This document shows positions 49,483-61,041 of a stretch of DNA of 64,000 bases, piece by piece. The DNA comes from Warburgia ugandensis (lineage: Eukaryota > Streptophyta > Magnoliopsida > Canellales > Canellaceae): assembly GCA_035236585.1 (NCBI GenBank), contig CP141139.1, positions 52,397,217 to 52,461,216 on the forward strand, in the 5' to 3' direction. The notes beneath the pieces are model-generated. The model worked only from the letters and a program-made list of their open reading frames with translations. It did no database searches and had not been told where the DNA came from. How positions within the stretch are numbered: the stretch's first letter is position 1; each line of letters opens with the position of its first letter. The translations under genes were made by a program, and so were the position numbers.

Positions 49483-51617
49483 CACACATAGGACTAAAAT
49501 GTCCTTCAAATATATCTATAAATTTATGTCATATAACTTTCATTGAGGGCAAATTAGTCCTTTGAGACATGGCATAACTCTAGACTCTACATTTAAAATA
49601 TGTAAAACCTAAACCCTAATGTCCCATCTACTTACAAAAGGCATTCATTTGTCCTATATAAGTAATGTGTGAACAATAAAAAATCCAGACCAAATTTAAT
49701 GCATTGGATTAGATTGGAAATATGAAAATCCAAAGTGAATAAGAACCAAAGCCAAAATAAATAAATAAATTGAATGGATCGGATTTGAATTCAGATATCC
49801 AAACAAAGTCGATTCTTTGGCAACCGTATTTACCATTATGGCAAGAAGGTTTTACTATTGATGCAACAGGGCTGGTTAAATCCATGACCCACCCCACCCC
49901 GCACCTACTTAGAGCAAGTTGGGGCAATAAATAAATGAGCCCCACCTATGATGGGGCAAAAGTTTGTGACCCGATGTGGGTCACAGATTGGGGTAGTTCA
50001 GCAAGAAAATTCTATAGTTTGAACCACATTATTCATAAATATTCATATACCAAAAGTGCTTATGGTTTATTGTTGTGCTTTAGTTATAATACAAGGGCAT
50101 TTTTGTAACATTAAATATAGAAACTTTTGACCATAAGTTCCCTTTTATTAAGTCTCTCTAATTTATGAGTCTCTTCTCTTAATTATAGAAGCAACTAGAA
50201 TTTTTCTTCCACATTTCAAAATAAAAGGAGAAAAAAATAGAAATATATCAATTCTTTTGCAAATATGGTGTTATTGACTTGCCACCCCCACCATAGTAGT
50301 TTATGGGGAAGGACAGGTCAAGTTGGGTTTTCATAATCTGTCCCACCCCACAATGAATTGTAGATCTTAGAGACCAGTGGTGGGATAGGCAAGGAAAATA
50401 AATTATGGGGCAACCCACCCTGCCCCATTGCCATTCTTAGGTGTTAATATGTGAGTAAGAGAAGAGATCAGTTTCTAATGAGATATAAGCTGAGAGACAA
50501 TGTAGTTTTGTTACAGTCCACCAAACAATTTTGCTTTAATGGAAGAACAAAGGGAGGCCAAATTAGAATGCTTGCAAGAAGCTTTTGTTTGTGTTTGATC
50601 ACTTTTACATGAAATAGACCATATTAAACTAAATTTAGATTCCAAGTAAAATCCATGTAGGTGGATTTCTCCAGCAGGTTAATTCAAGAGTCCATCCATG
50701 AGAGAGTGGAATTAGCCATAAATTCAAGTGGCCATATGTGTCATCACAACACAAATATATTGGTCATAAAAAATAATAATGACCTTTTCAAAATATAATC
50801 TATCATTTGTTCACACATCAGCAATAATCAATTGCACACTTGACATCATAATGTCCTCTTGTATTTGATATTAATCAAAATAATGTCATTTGTCATAAAA
50901 AAAGAAAGAGAGAAAAGGAGAAATAAATAATGTCATTATATGATTTTCCATTGTACTAAACTTTACAATCTATATGGTGACTAGCTACTAAGAACATACA
51001 AAACATTAGAATAGCATAGAACCTATTCTTCATTGGTTGAAAATGACTATGTAATTAATCTAAGTTACAATGTATGCTCCCAGCTATTAGTAATGCTTGT
51101 TAGTTCCCTAGCTTCACTTTACAATTCTCTAATGGGAATTGAAGGGACACTCATTTCAAAATGGCCTTGGGAACATATAGGTGTCATTTGACTTATATTT
51201 CACACTTGAGAAGGCTTTGGTACTTTTCCAAGATCGACTCCAAAGGTAAAATCAACCAATCTCCAAGCATTTTGATCCAATAAACACCCAAGGCATAGCA
51301 AGAAGTTGGAGTAAGAACATGCAAAGGGGGCCCGTGAAAATGGTCTCTAAACTTACATCCCTTTTTGGCTAGTTTAGTATACCCTATAGTTGGACTCCTT
51401 AGATTTGATATTTAGTAGCTTTATAATAACTTCATATACTTTATCAAATTCTCTCAAAATAGGGTCCTTTTGGTGGTTTACATTACTTATTTTATACAAA
51501 TATACCATGCTTATCAGTATTAAAGGAATATTTTTTTGGTAATTTTCATTGTTTCACCTACTTGAGTTTAAAGTGACTATTCTAGCTGAAATATGAGAAA
51601 AGCTCTAAAAAGCATGC
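49483..51617. other. Unassigned region with GGGGCA/CCCCACC clusters
   Basis: About 2.1 kb without recognisable coding content. At 49872-49995 and 50283-50425 there are clusters such as GACCCACCCCACCCCGC, AGTTGGGGCAATAA, TATGGGGCAACCCACCC and TGCCCCATTGCCATTC, partly in opposite orientation. This resembles the ends of small non-autonomous DNA elements common in plants, but I could not define terminal repeats or a duplication. The rest is ordinary AT-rich sequence. Confidence 0.35.
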
Positions 51618-52066
51618 TGTTGAGTGCTCAATTTTAGCTAAAATACTCCTCAATTTGTAGTAGGATAGATAATCTAATCAATCAATTCTAAATTTAACAT
51701 CTAAATGATCATTGAATCTGTTTAGATGATTAAAGCATGGTTAAGATGATTCTAACTGAACTGTATGTGCTGCAAATCAACCATCCTCACCTCATAAAAG
51801 CACTACAAGGCAAGATGGACCCAGAATTTTTCCAATGAGAAACATGCATATGGGTAACTATTTAAAGGATGGTTGTTAATTGAAAAAGGAAACCCTTTAA
51901 GAGGATTAGATGGTTTCCAAAAGGGGAGTGGTTTCTAACGGAATAAAAAGAAGGAAGCATACTTAATTGTCATCATCATAAGAGATGAAGTGATGAAAGA
52001 TTTAAAGAAGGCAAGGAAGACCAAACTTTGAAAGGGAGGACCCAAAGAGGAAGGTGGAGAAAGGTT

Positions 52067-52073
52067 TATAAAT
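52067..52073 (+). promoter_or_regulatory. TATA box of the Athila-like LTR
   Basis: TATAAAT in GAAAGGTTTATAAATGGTAG, about 450 bases from the proposed LTR start. Confidence 0.45.
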
Positions 52074-53102
52074 GGTAGAAGGCAAGGGGGATCAAGCTCT
52101 CTCTCTTTAAGGATTGCACCGTAAGAGTAAGGACTCAAATCTCTCTTTGAAATGTAGGATCTCTCTCTGTAGAAAGTAGATTGCAGGAAGCTTCTCCTCC
52201 TTTGGCTAAATGTAGTACAGCTGTTCCCTATCCTAGCTTTCATGTTCTTCCCCTCAACCAGCCATCATCCCTCTCACTATCAAAGTCTTCATCCTTTTTT
52301 CCCTTTTTCTTTTTTTGTTTATTGCATCTCTTCTTTATTTTTATTTTGTTCCTAGACAAGTTTCTTTCATTTGTTCTTCTTCTTTCTTTCCCTTTTCTTC
52401 TCCCTCATGCCCAAGTTTCTCCTTCATTTTCACTATATGCTATTCCCTACTTTACTTCCCTTGTTTTAACCATGATTTTCATAGAATTTTTCCCACCTAT
52501 TTTTCTTTGATTTTCACAAAATTTTCCAAAAAATCCTTCATTTTCACTTCCTTACACTGTTACAGAGAAAACCCAAGTGGAGCTTTCCCCCCAAACATCC
52601 TCCTTTTCCTTTGATTTTTCCTTACCTATCATCGTCTTCCCCACTACATTGGGTTTTTCTTTGTTTGAGGTAAAAAAACCAAAAAAGGAGCAAAAAATAT
52701 ATTTCTACCCTTACACCATTTAATTCCACTAGTGTCCCCTACTTCATCTTTATCCATGTTTTGTTCCATTCCCTATTTTGTCCTATTTAGAAAAAAAAAA
52801 AACCCTTGAACTATTTCAAATCATTCCCTGTTTCATTTCAACTGAATTGAATCAATGGTTCAGTTTTAACTACAAGGCTATGCTTAATTCTGATTAATTT
52901 CATTTTTTATTATAAATCAACTTCAAGATCTTCATATTAGTTCAAGTCCAAATTAATCCATTACTTTTTATTATGAATGTGTAGTCTAGATAGCCAATCT
53001 AAGCCATCTAGTTCATGATTTCTTCCATTGATCTAGATCATTAAGTTTTTGGAAAATTTGCTTAATCCAACCATTGAATTAGTAATCTGGGATATCAGTG
53101 AA

Positions 53103-53107
53103 GGATT
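53103..53107. repeat. Target site duplication GGATT (left)
   Basis: Matches GGATT at 57910-57914, directly outside the TGTGAC and ATTACA ends of the solo LTR. Confidence 0.88.
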
Positions 53108-56100
53108 TGTGACAACTCGGACTTTTGTAACACATTTTGTAATGTATTTTGAAAGGCAAGGTCTTTAATAGTGTAAATTTTTTTCGCAAAACAAAGAAGC
53201 AGAAATTCTTTTCTTTTGAACTTGTTTTGTAAAACCCAAGTCATCACTTCATACATAACATAAGTAGAATTTTTGTTCAAGATAAAATTCTATTAAAGGA
53301 ATAGACTTTCATTAAGTTCCAGAATCCATCCAGTGGTTTACAGTATAGCCAAATCCATTACAATACTTGTCCAAATTACATAATCCAAACTCAAAGCACA
53401 CCATACATTGAAACTCTCAGTACAATACAACACTCTCAAACAAAGCTAAATACATGTCTTCAAGGGTATACCTTGAAGATTATTCTCTTCAAGTCTTCTA
53501 TCATCTTGAGCTCCTAACTCTCCTTCCCTATATCTGAGATATTGCAACAATTACAATATCTCAACAAGCAATGCTTGGTAAGGGATTCAAGAAGCATAAT
53601 AATTGACAATATAATTCCAATACTTCATGATCCCATTATCCCTAAACATATTCATGTCTCTACTCTTTACTTTGTAAGATATGTACATCCATATACATAC
53701 ATACATACTATACATGGGTAAATCAGTTAAATTTATAAAAGTGGTCAAATATCATTCCCAACTAAGCTGATCAATTCTCTCCATTATGAGAATTCAATAT
53801 TTTAGCTAATCTTACACTGGGAATTTTCCTTCTTGGGAAATATTGGTAATATACAATTACCTATCATTTCATTATACTAAAACATAAGGCATTTTATTAT
53901 GCCTATTCTCATATGCATCATAGTGGAAAATAATCAAAAGGTCTACCATGCTGTAGTTTGATCCATACTAGCGTGCTCAGATAACTGCCCTGTTCACCAC
54001 TGATACCACGGTGAAAAATATTATGTCACTGCCCATATGGGGAAACAGGACTTTCACAATGGTGGCCTTCCTATAATTGCCCCACCTGACTTTTAGCCTC
54101 TCATATGGCAAGGTATCATCAAATCATTAAATTTCAAGGAGCGGGTGGCCAAACCCTTATAACTCCTCTAGCATAGCATCCTCCTAGGTTTATGCCTATT
54201 AAAACAAACTCACAAGCCTCCAAGCTTGTATGTAAAATAGATTTCATACATATCAGACCATCTGTTTGTTTACTTAAGGTTGAAATATCTTCTAGTTCCA
54301 TATTCACTTATAGTCTAGTCCTTAACCATCTTATATGTGTTTGGTTAGATCATAAGGTTTTCAAGGGATTTAATACAAGTATTAACAATTACTCTTGTCA
54401 ACATAAGATCATGGGTTCAATCATGTTCATCCCATGTAAATGCATTCATCAAATCCTTCTACCTTCAAGGAGTAATCTCTTTTCCCAAATCTTCCATGAT
54501 CCTGACTGATGTATGTAATATGTACATCCATACATATTGTCAATATATAAATTTTGAACAATCCTATTGATCACTAGATTTGATGTTTTGAATGATCTTT
54601 AGATCATTCATATAGAAGTATTTTTTCTATCTCTAAGTCTTTGTATGTCCATCTCCTTGATCTTGATCTTTCATGGATCCATTAATACACTTGTTGATAA
54701 AGATCAAGGTCCTAGATCTTTTATCATCTAGTTCTTCTTTGATCTAAGTTCAGTTATTGGATCATCCCTAAGGAGGATGATCTTAGTTTTCTTCCTTAAA
54801 TCATCTTTGATCAAGGGTTTGGATTATCTAATCTAATGAACTAGAACAAGTATACTAATAAACATGCATACTAAGTACAATATAATATTCTTATTGTTCT
54901 TGATCATCCAAGATCTAATGGATCTTGTTTGATCATCCTTATCTTACTTACAATTTTTATTAAGGTTAGGTAATTTACTAACCTTTTATGCTCTTATTAT
55001 TATTATTCAACCAGTTAGTGTTTTGCTAGTTGAAGGTAACTTATTTAAGCATAAGTCTAGACTACTCTTCTTATTTCCAATTGGCTAAGGCTTACTAGAG
55101 GAGTGGGTGAACACAAAGTGGTTACTTCACAAACGTCAACAAAAGGTGGGGGAAGAGCGAGGCTCTATTAGATAACCCCCTTAACCACTATGTTCAACAT
55201 TCATTAGAGTGACCATAGCTCAACATTTCATAAGGTTCCTATAAGCATGTTGACCCTAAGTACTCTTTCTAATAGATTTTAATTAAGCCCATGAACATTT
55301 ACAATCTCATTCATGGGGTTTATTGTTCTCCTAGTTTGGGCTAATGATTTGATAATCCTTATATTGTCCTACCAACTATAGCCCTTACTAATGTTAAGTC
55401 AAAGTCATTCCTTCCTCTTATGTGTTCATGAAACTCTAATTTCCAATTAGATTACATTTTGGTGACTTATGCGCATTATATCTCAACAACTACTTAACAT
55501 TTGAATCTACTAATAAAATTTGACAACAATAAATCATAAACTTTAAAGAATGACTCCAATATAAATTTAACAACATTTATACTAACATACTCGCTATGAA
55601 TGTAACTTAACCTAATGGACTAAAACTATACTTACACTATCATGATCCTAAGTTATGTAATATATGAAATTTTACTAGTAATCTCATGGAATCATGCTAA
55701 AATCTCAAATTCAACCTAACTTCAACCTAAGATAATTAAATTTCTAGCCTATTATAACAATCTAATAACATTTAGAGCATAGCATGTAAAATTCAAGAAT
55801 TACACTATCATGCTTCCTAATTTATAACATAAATCATATTTACAATTCCTTTATCAAATAAAAGACATGTAAATTAATTAGATTAAGATTATTAGAAACT
55901 TTTACTTATGATCCAACCATTAGATCTTAGATATTTTTCTTTTTATTAAGGGTTTTAGCTATATTTAGGGGGTTTTCTTTATCAAGGTCCAAAGATCATA
56001 TTGATTTGTTTTTGTCATAATCCATTCATGATTTCCTTGGATTTCATCATATCAACATCCATTCCATCCATCCCAAGGATCTGATCACACTTGATCTTAT

Positions 56101-56504
56101 TGATCAAGTGGGTCCCTTAGTAACTTTTAGGGTTTTTCCACCATAGTGGGTAAATCCCTTAATATCTCTTAGATTTGTCCAAATAAACCACTTGTATAAC
56201 TTAATTTCAATATTATATCATTATTAAAACATATTTACAAGATCTGATCATCTCAGATCTTGAAGATCTTAGCAATTGGAAACTTGTTTCCTAAATACAA
56301 AAATTTTTATTATATATTTTCTCCATTTTATCATTTCATAAGAAAATAGAGGTTGTAAGCTTTCCATAGCCTCTTTTCGATCTCAATTTGGAGTTCATAT
56401 GACTCCAGAATCAAATCTGGAAGTTCACGGTCTATTCCTAGGGCCTAGATTTGATATGGGCCCATCGGAATGGACGGCCCAGATTAGTAAGGTAGAAATG
56501 AGCC

Positions 56505-56655
56505 AGGCAGAACACTTAGTTTGTCGGGTGTGTCTGTCGCGGATAAGATACGGACGCTCCCGCCCAGGACTTCCACGGACGCATGGGAGATGATGTCACA
56601 TGCGCTGCGTGGGCGCGCGTGCTGTGTCTCGCACGCCGTCCATGAGACTAGGTCC
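56505..56655. other. CpG-rich block in solo LTR 53108-57909
   Basis: GTCGCGGATAAGATACGGACG, GTGGGCGCGCGTGCTGTG and CTCGCACGCCGTCCATGAG mark a CpG-rich island of about 150 bases, placed downstream of the LTR's TATA box on the minus strand, as in the LTRs at 13084 and 39099. Short open frames here look like composition artefacts. Confidence 0.6.
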
Positions 56656-57310
56656 AATTGGGAGATCGGATAGTCCATTTGGACCGTCCAATTAATACTT
56701 CTTAATTGAGGGCCCAAAACTCCATAGAAATTTGTGAAAATTTTGCCCTAAGGGTTTTGGACCCTTTTGGATCGATTGGTAAGATCCAATTTTCCATCTG
56801 AGTCCTCAATTATCCTGAATTGAAGGTTCTATTATTTATTTTATTTTTACCATTTTTCACCCAATTAAAATTACAGTAAAGTATAAATTTCATCAAACAA
56901 TAATAAAAATGTTTAGAAAGTAGTTTCACCTACCTGATTGGAGATAAATGTAGGCTATATGGTCCAATTTAAAAGAATACTCGATTTGATAATAATATAG
57001 CCAAAGATCCACCTTTCTTGCATTTCCGTTATTTGAACCGTTGGATCTCGAAATTTCTTTGGGGGTTTTGTAGCTAAGGTATGGTAGGAAGTTTTTGATG
57101 GTAGGATTTGTGATATTGGATCTAGAACAGAGTACCTAATTGAATTTAGGTCTCTTGTTCCAATCTAGAGAGAGAAAAAGAAAATAAAAAGAGGAAGATT
57201 TCTTGAGAGTTTTGGGTTTTTGGGGATGGATCTAAGTCTCAATTTTTAGGGAAAGTGAAGAAAATTTTGTGAGAATTTTATGAACATTTTTGGAGGATTT
57301 TTGGGGTTGT

Positions 57311-57317
57311 ATTTATA
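57311..57317 (-). promoter_or_regulatory. TATA box of solo LTR 53108-57909
   Basis: Minus-strand TATAAAT in GCCTATAAATACAACCCC, 593 bases from the LTR start. Confidence 0.6.
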
Positions 57318-57909
57318 GGCATTTTGGGTCTTCTTTCATGGTGATGTGTAATGATGATAGTTAATTTTTTATTATTAATTTAGCTTTGGATTCTCCCATT
57401 CTCCACTTTCTTTCCCAAGATCAGCTGATATGGTTTGATCCATGATTTCACGTGGGCTGGCCATAAGTTTTATATTTGGGTCCCTTGTGGGTCCCATGTG
57501 GGCCCCACATGGTGTAAAATGACTATTTTGCCCTTTATGTATAAAAATTAGGGTTTATTCCCAAGATCTCGGAATTGAGCGTACTTAGTGGCGTTGGATT
57601 CGTATTTATTAGTACATTCTAAATTTTGATGTCTTAAATTTTTTTTTTGAGTAAAATTACTATTTTACCCTTTTGTCCAAAAAATGAAGAAAATTAAGGA
57701 TTTTTCATCCAAATTCAGAATTTGTCATGCTTACAGTCATTTTGAAGGGTTTGCTAAGTTTAATTTCAATTGTACATGTCTTATTCCTTGATTTTACTTT
57801 TATGAGAAGTATATCTAAATCTAAATAACCTTAATATTTCAACCCGAAATTTCTAAAACTCAAACTTTATGGATTTTCTCAATCAATTACAAAAATTGGG
57901 GTTATTACA

Positions 57910-58208
57910 GGATTAGTGAAGGCTGATAAACTTGGATGCAGTCAAATGTAGTGAGTTTTGCTATGATCAAGTAAGGAAAGTTGATTTAGTTTGTTATTTA
58001 GTTTAATTCCTTTTCTTTTGAATCAAAATTATGTACTTTTTAGTTAATCAATATATCCTAGTTATTCACTATTTGTTAATTTCTTTAAATTTTCTTAATT
58101 TAAATTTTATTTAAACTCCACTTTTTAAGTTGAGTCCCCCTGGTATCGACCCATACTTGCACAAATTATACTACAATAGCCCGTGCACTTGCAAAAACCA
58201 AACAAACA
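57910..58208 (+). mobile_element. Athila-like 5' LTR, last part
   Basis: Resumes after the solo LTR. It contains CCCCCTGGTATCGACCCATA and CTTGCACAAATTATACTAC, which are close to the conserved U5 end of Athila/Tat LTRs, and ends AACAAACA at 58208 just before the primer binding site. Confidence 0.7.
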
Positions 58209-58214
58209 AGTTTT

Positions 58215-58232
58215 TGGCACCATTGTTAGCAA
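58215..58232 (+). promoter_or_regulatory. Decayed Athila-type primer binding site
   Basis: TTTTTGGCACCATTGTTAGC lies where Athila/Tat elements usually carry TTTTTGGCGCCGTTGCCGG. Six of the seven changes in the 18-base site are C-to-T or G-to-A, as expected from deamination of methylated cytosine. Confidence 0.72.
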
Positions 58233-59546
58233 ATTTAGGACTAGCTAAATTCACAAGGTTAGAAGCCTTTTCACAATTCACTTGCTCAATCAACGATCTA
58301 TTATGCATTCTTTGAAAGTTGGCAGCTTCTAGGAAAACCTCTTGGTTAGGGACCCGCAATGTAGTTTTCATAAAATTTAAAAATTTAAAAATTTAGAAAT
58401 TACATTTGTTTGACATTACAAGCATTTTTTTAATGGATTTTTTATTGTGCATAATAGCTCTATTTCCTGAAATTTGGTACTTACTACTATTTTTTTGATT
58501 TTGTAGGAAATTGGAGAATGAATTGAAGGAGGACTTCAATTAGGATAGCTACCTTTATATTTTTAGTGAATTGTAGTGAGGACGGATTGTATTTTTGAAT
58601 CATAATTCATTTATAAAGGTTGTAATAATACAAGTAAAGGGTGGACTACCGTAACCTAGAAGTGGAAGTGGACTGTAAATGGTTCCACCCTTGTATGAGA
58701 TGATCTTATCTAGGTTATAATTCCTTGATTAGGGTTTGCATAATTAGAATTATTTTGCATTATTGTTTGATGGTGTAATTAGATATAGATAATGTAATTT
58801 ATATTTGTTGCATTTTTTGGTTTGCATTAGTTTATTACCTTTTAATTGTATTTTAGGGCATATTTATTACTTTAAGGTGATTTATATGTCGATTGAACTA
58901 AGAATGTGGAAACTAATTAGTAAGAGTACCTGACCCCACAATATCAAGGGTGGATTTCATCACCACCTATTGGCCCACTTAGGATAATTACCACAAGCAC
59001 ATAACCCAGTCTTCCAAATTAATTTAAAATTAATTAGAAGAGATCTATAGAGGCCATTAGATACTCGTAGGACCCCTTTAGAAGGAGGTAACCCATTTCC
59101 ACTCTAGTGGCCCCGTCTAACTGACTGTATTGGTATTTAAATGACTAGCTCTACTAGCACATTCGACAAGTTAAACTACCTATAGCTACCTAAAGAGGGT
59201 GTGAAGTGTTAGTCAGGATAGAATCTAACTAATAAGTGGTGGGGCAAGTCTAAAAGAAAGGAGGAGCATTACATTAGGCTAATCTAAAAACTTCATCTCT
59301 ACAAAAATTCAAGAAATTCAAAACTATATGCTTACTAGCCTTAAGGTTGTTTGAATTGTGTGCTATGTATATATCAATTATTAGCATTTAGGTTGCATTA
59401 TTTAAGGTATGTTTTTCCCCATTAAAAAAATAAAAAAGAAGAAAGAAGAAAAAATATCTCATTGTATGCACTTTGGGATAAGCAACAAAATTGGGAGGCT
59501 AGTCAAGTACGACCAAAATGACTTCAAACTAGATCAATCATCATCA
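58233..59546 (+). mobile_element. Leader of the Athila-like element
   Basis: Untranslated region between primer binding site and gag. It holds ATCAAGGGTGGATTTCATCA at 58937-58956 and nearby stretches that recur in reverse at 6500-7110, linking the two Athila-like copies. No open frame of interest is seen before about 59409. Confidence 0.65.
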
Positions 59547-61041
59547 ATGGCTAATCAACAATCTAGGGATAATTCACCTGATGGAAGTAATGGAGGTGAT
59601 CAAGGCCCTTCACTCATCTTGAATGAGGGACCACCACCTCTAATGGATGATGAGTATCAACCTCAACCAAGGAATAATCATCCACTAAATAGAAATTTGA
59701 GAAGGAATAACAATAAGGAGTGTGACCAACAGAGTGAACATAGGGACAAAGATTTATATCAAAAGATTCATGGAAAATTTGTAATAGATTACCTGCAGCT
59801 TATGCACACCAGCACACCATCTTGTGTCATTCTTCCTCAGAATGCAGTTGCACTAGATTTGAAATAGGGAGTAATCCAATTACTATCCAAATTTCATGGG
59901 TTAGATAGTGAAAGTCCTTGTATGCATTTTAAAATGTTTGATGATGTATGCAGAACCTAGCATACACAAAACATTAGTTTAGATACTGTAAGGCTTAAGT
60001 TATTTCCTTTCTCTTTAAAGAAAAAAGCTAAAATGTGGTTCAACACATTGTTAGCAGGTTTCATGAGGACTTGGAATGAAATGACTAAGGAATTCATGAA
60101 AAAGTTCTTCCCTACACATAAAACAAATACACTGCACCATAAAATAATGAGCCTTACCAAGAAGGACAAAGAATCATTTTATCAATGCTAGGAGAGGTTC
60201 AAAGACTTATCACTTACATGGCCACATCATGGCTATAAACCATGGTGCATCATCAGCTTATTTTATGAGGGACTTAATTCTGACACACCAGTTCATAGAG
60301 ATGATGTGTAATGACAAATTTTTGAATAAACAACCAGAGGAGGTGGAAAAGTATTTGGAATAGCTGGCTGAAATGCATAGACTTGGGATGATTCAAAAAG
60401 TGTAGAACACCTAGATAATCCCAAGCTTGCCACCACATCTGCTAAGAGAGGCATATATGCAATGTTTGAAAGAGATGATGTTAATGCAAAAATTGCATCA
60501 CTAACTTGAAAATTAGAGGCCATAGAAATGAGGAAGAATATCTTTGAAAGGGATGAAGAAGTGTGAAACATCTGTGAAAGTACTACACACCTTACCTAGG
60601 AATATCCCACCATTCTAATATTCCAAGAGGTACTTCATGATCAGGCTAATATTCTGAATACATATAAAAGACCTTTCTCCCAACACTCTAAGACATATAA
60701 TCCCAATTGAAGAAACCATCCAAATTTTAGTTGGAGAAATGGAGCAACTACTATGTCTCACAACCTAGACCATACCAACCTCACCAACAAAACCAAGGAA
60801 ACCCTACTCCATCCACATACCAGCAAACTCATGGACCATTTTCTCCTGGACCTTACATGCCCCCACGCAAAAGGCTTGTAGATTCATATACCTCAACTTA
60901 TCCAAATCTAGGAGAGGAAAACTTCTCAATTAGAACTTCAATTAAAATAAGCCACACAGTCTATGAAAGAAATGAAATATATGATGAGTCAAATGATGCA
61001 AAATATAAGAAAATGAAAGTTTCCAGCTCAACCGGAAGCTA
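59547..61041 (+). pseudogene. Athila-like gag pseudogene
   Basis: The capsid precursor of the element. ATG at 59547 (MANQQSRDNSPDGSNGGDQG) opens a frame that ends at a TAG at 59865. Domain content continues in the same frame beyond it: IQLLSKFHGLDSESPCMHFK and MFDDVC, then ISLDTVRLKLFPFSLKKKAK and MWFNTLLAGFMRTWNEMTKE, FMKKFFPTHKTNTL, ERFKDLSLTWPHHGYK and SLFYEGLNSDTP. This is the Retrotrans_gag domain of Athila/Tat type (about 59880-60290). A C-terminal NHPNFSWRNGATTM stretch (about 60713-60755) is the usual HPNFSWR motif, after which a proline/glutamine-rich part (QPHQQNQGNPTPSTYQQTHG) extends to 61039. Stops and frameshifts are frequent. Confidence 0.82.

Larger units (their letters stand above)
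51618..53107 (+). mobile_element. Athila-like 5' LTR, first part
   Basis: Proposed start TGTTGAGTGCTCAATTTTAG at 51618. A TATA box TATAAAT lies at 52067-52073 in GGTTTATAAATGG, followed by a CT-rich leader. It is interrupted at 53107 by a solo LTR and continues at 57910-58208. Without that insertion the LTR would be about 1.8 kb, usual for this group. Open frames at 51935-52614 on both strands come from T/C-rich sequence and match nothing. The start is inferred; no duplication could be checked. Confidence 0.5.
53108..57909 (-). mobile_element. Solo LTR, 4.8 kb, minus strand, inserted in the Athila-like LTR
   Basis: On the minus strand it starts TGTAATAACCCCAATTTTTG at 57909 and ends AAAGTCCGAGTTGTCACA at 53108, with perfect GGATT flanks. 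Minus-strand TATA box TATAAAT at 57317-57311, CpG-rich block at 56505-56655, shared motif as GGGTGGCCAAACCCTTATAA with CTCCTCTAGCATAGC at about 54143-54178. I see no gag-pol remains inside. It is unusually long for an LTR, so an internal duplication or further nested insertion is possible. Confidence 0.82.

Noticed and set aside
51935..52614. Frames on both strands as a small gene with a membrane segment
   Set aside because: The F/L/S-rich peptide comes from a T/C-rich tract just after the proposed LTR TATA box, typical of an LTR leader.
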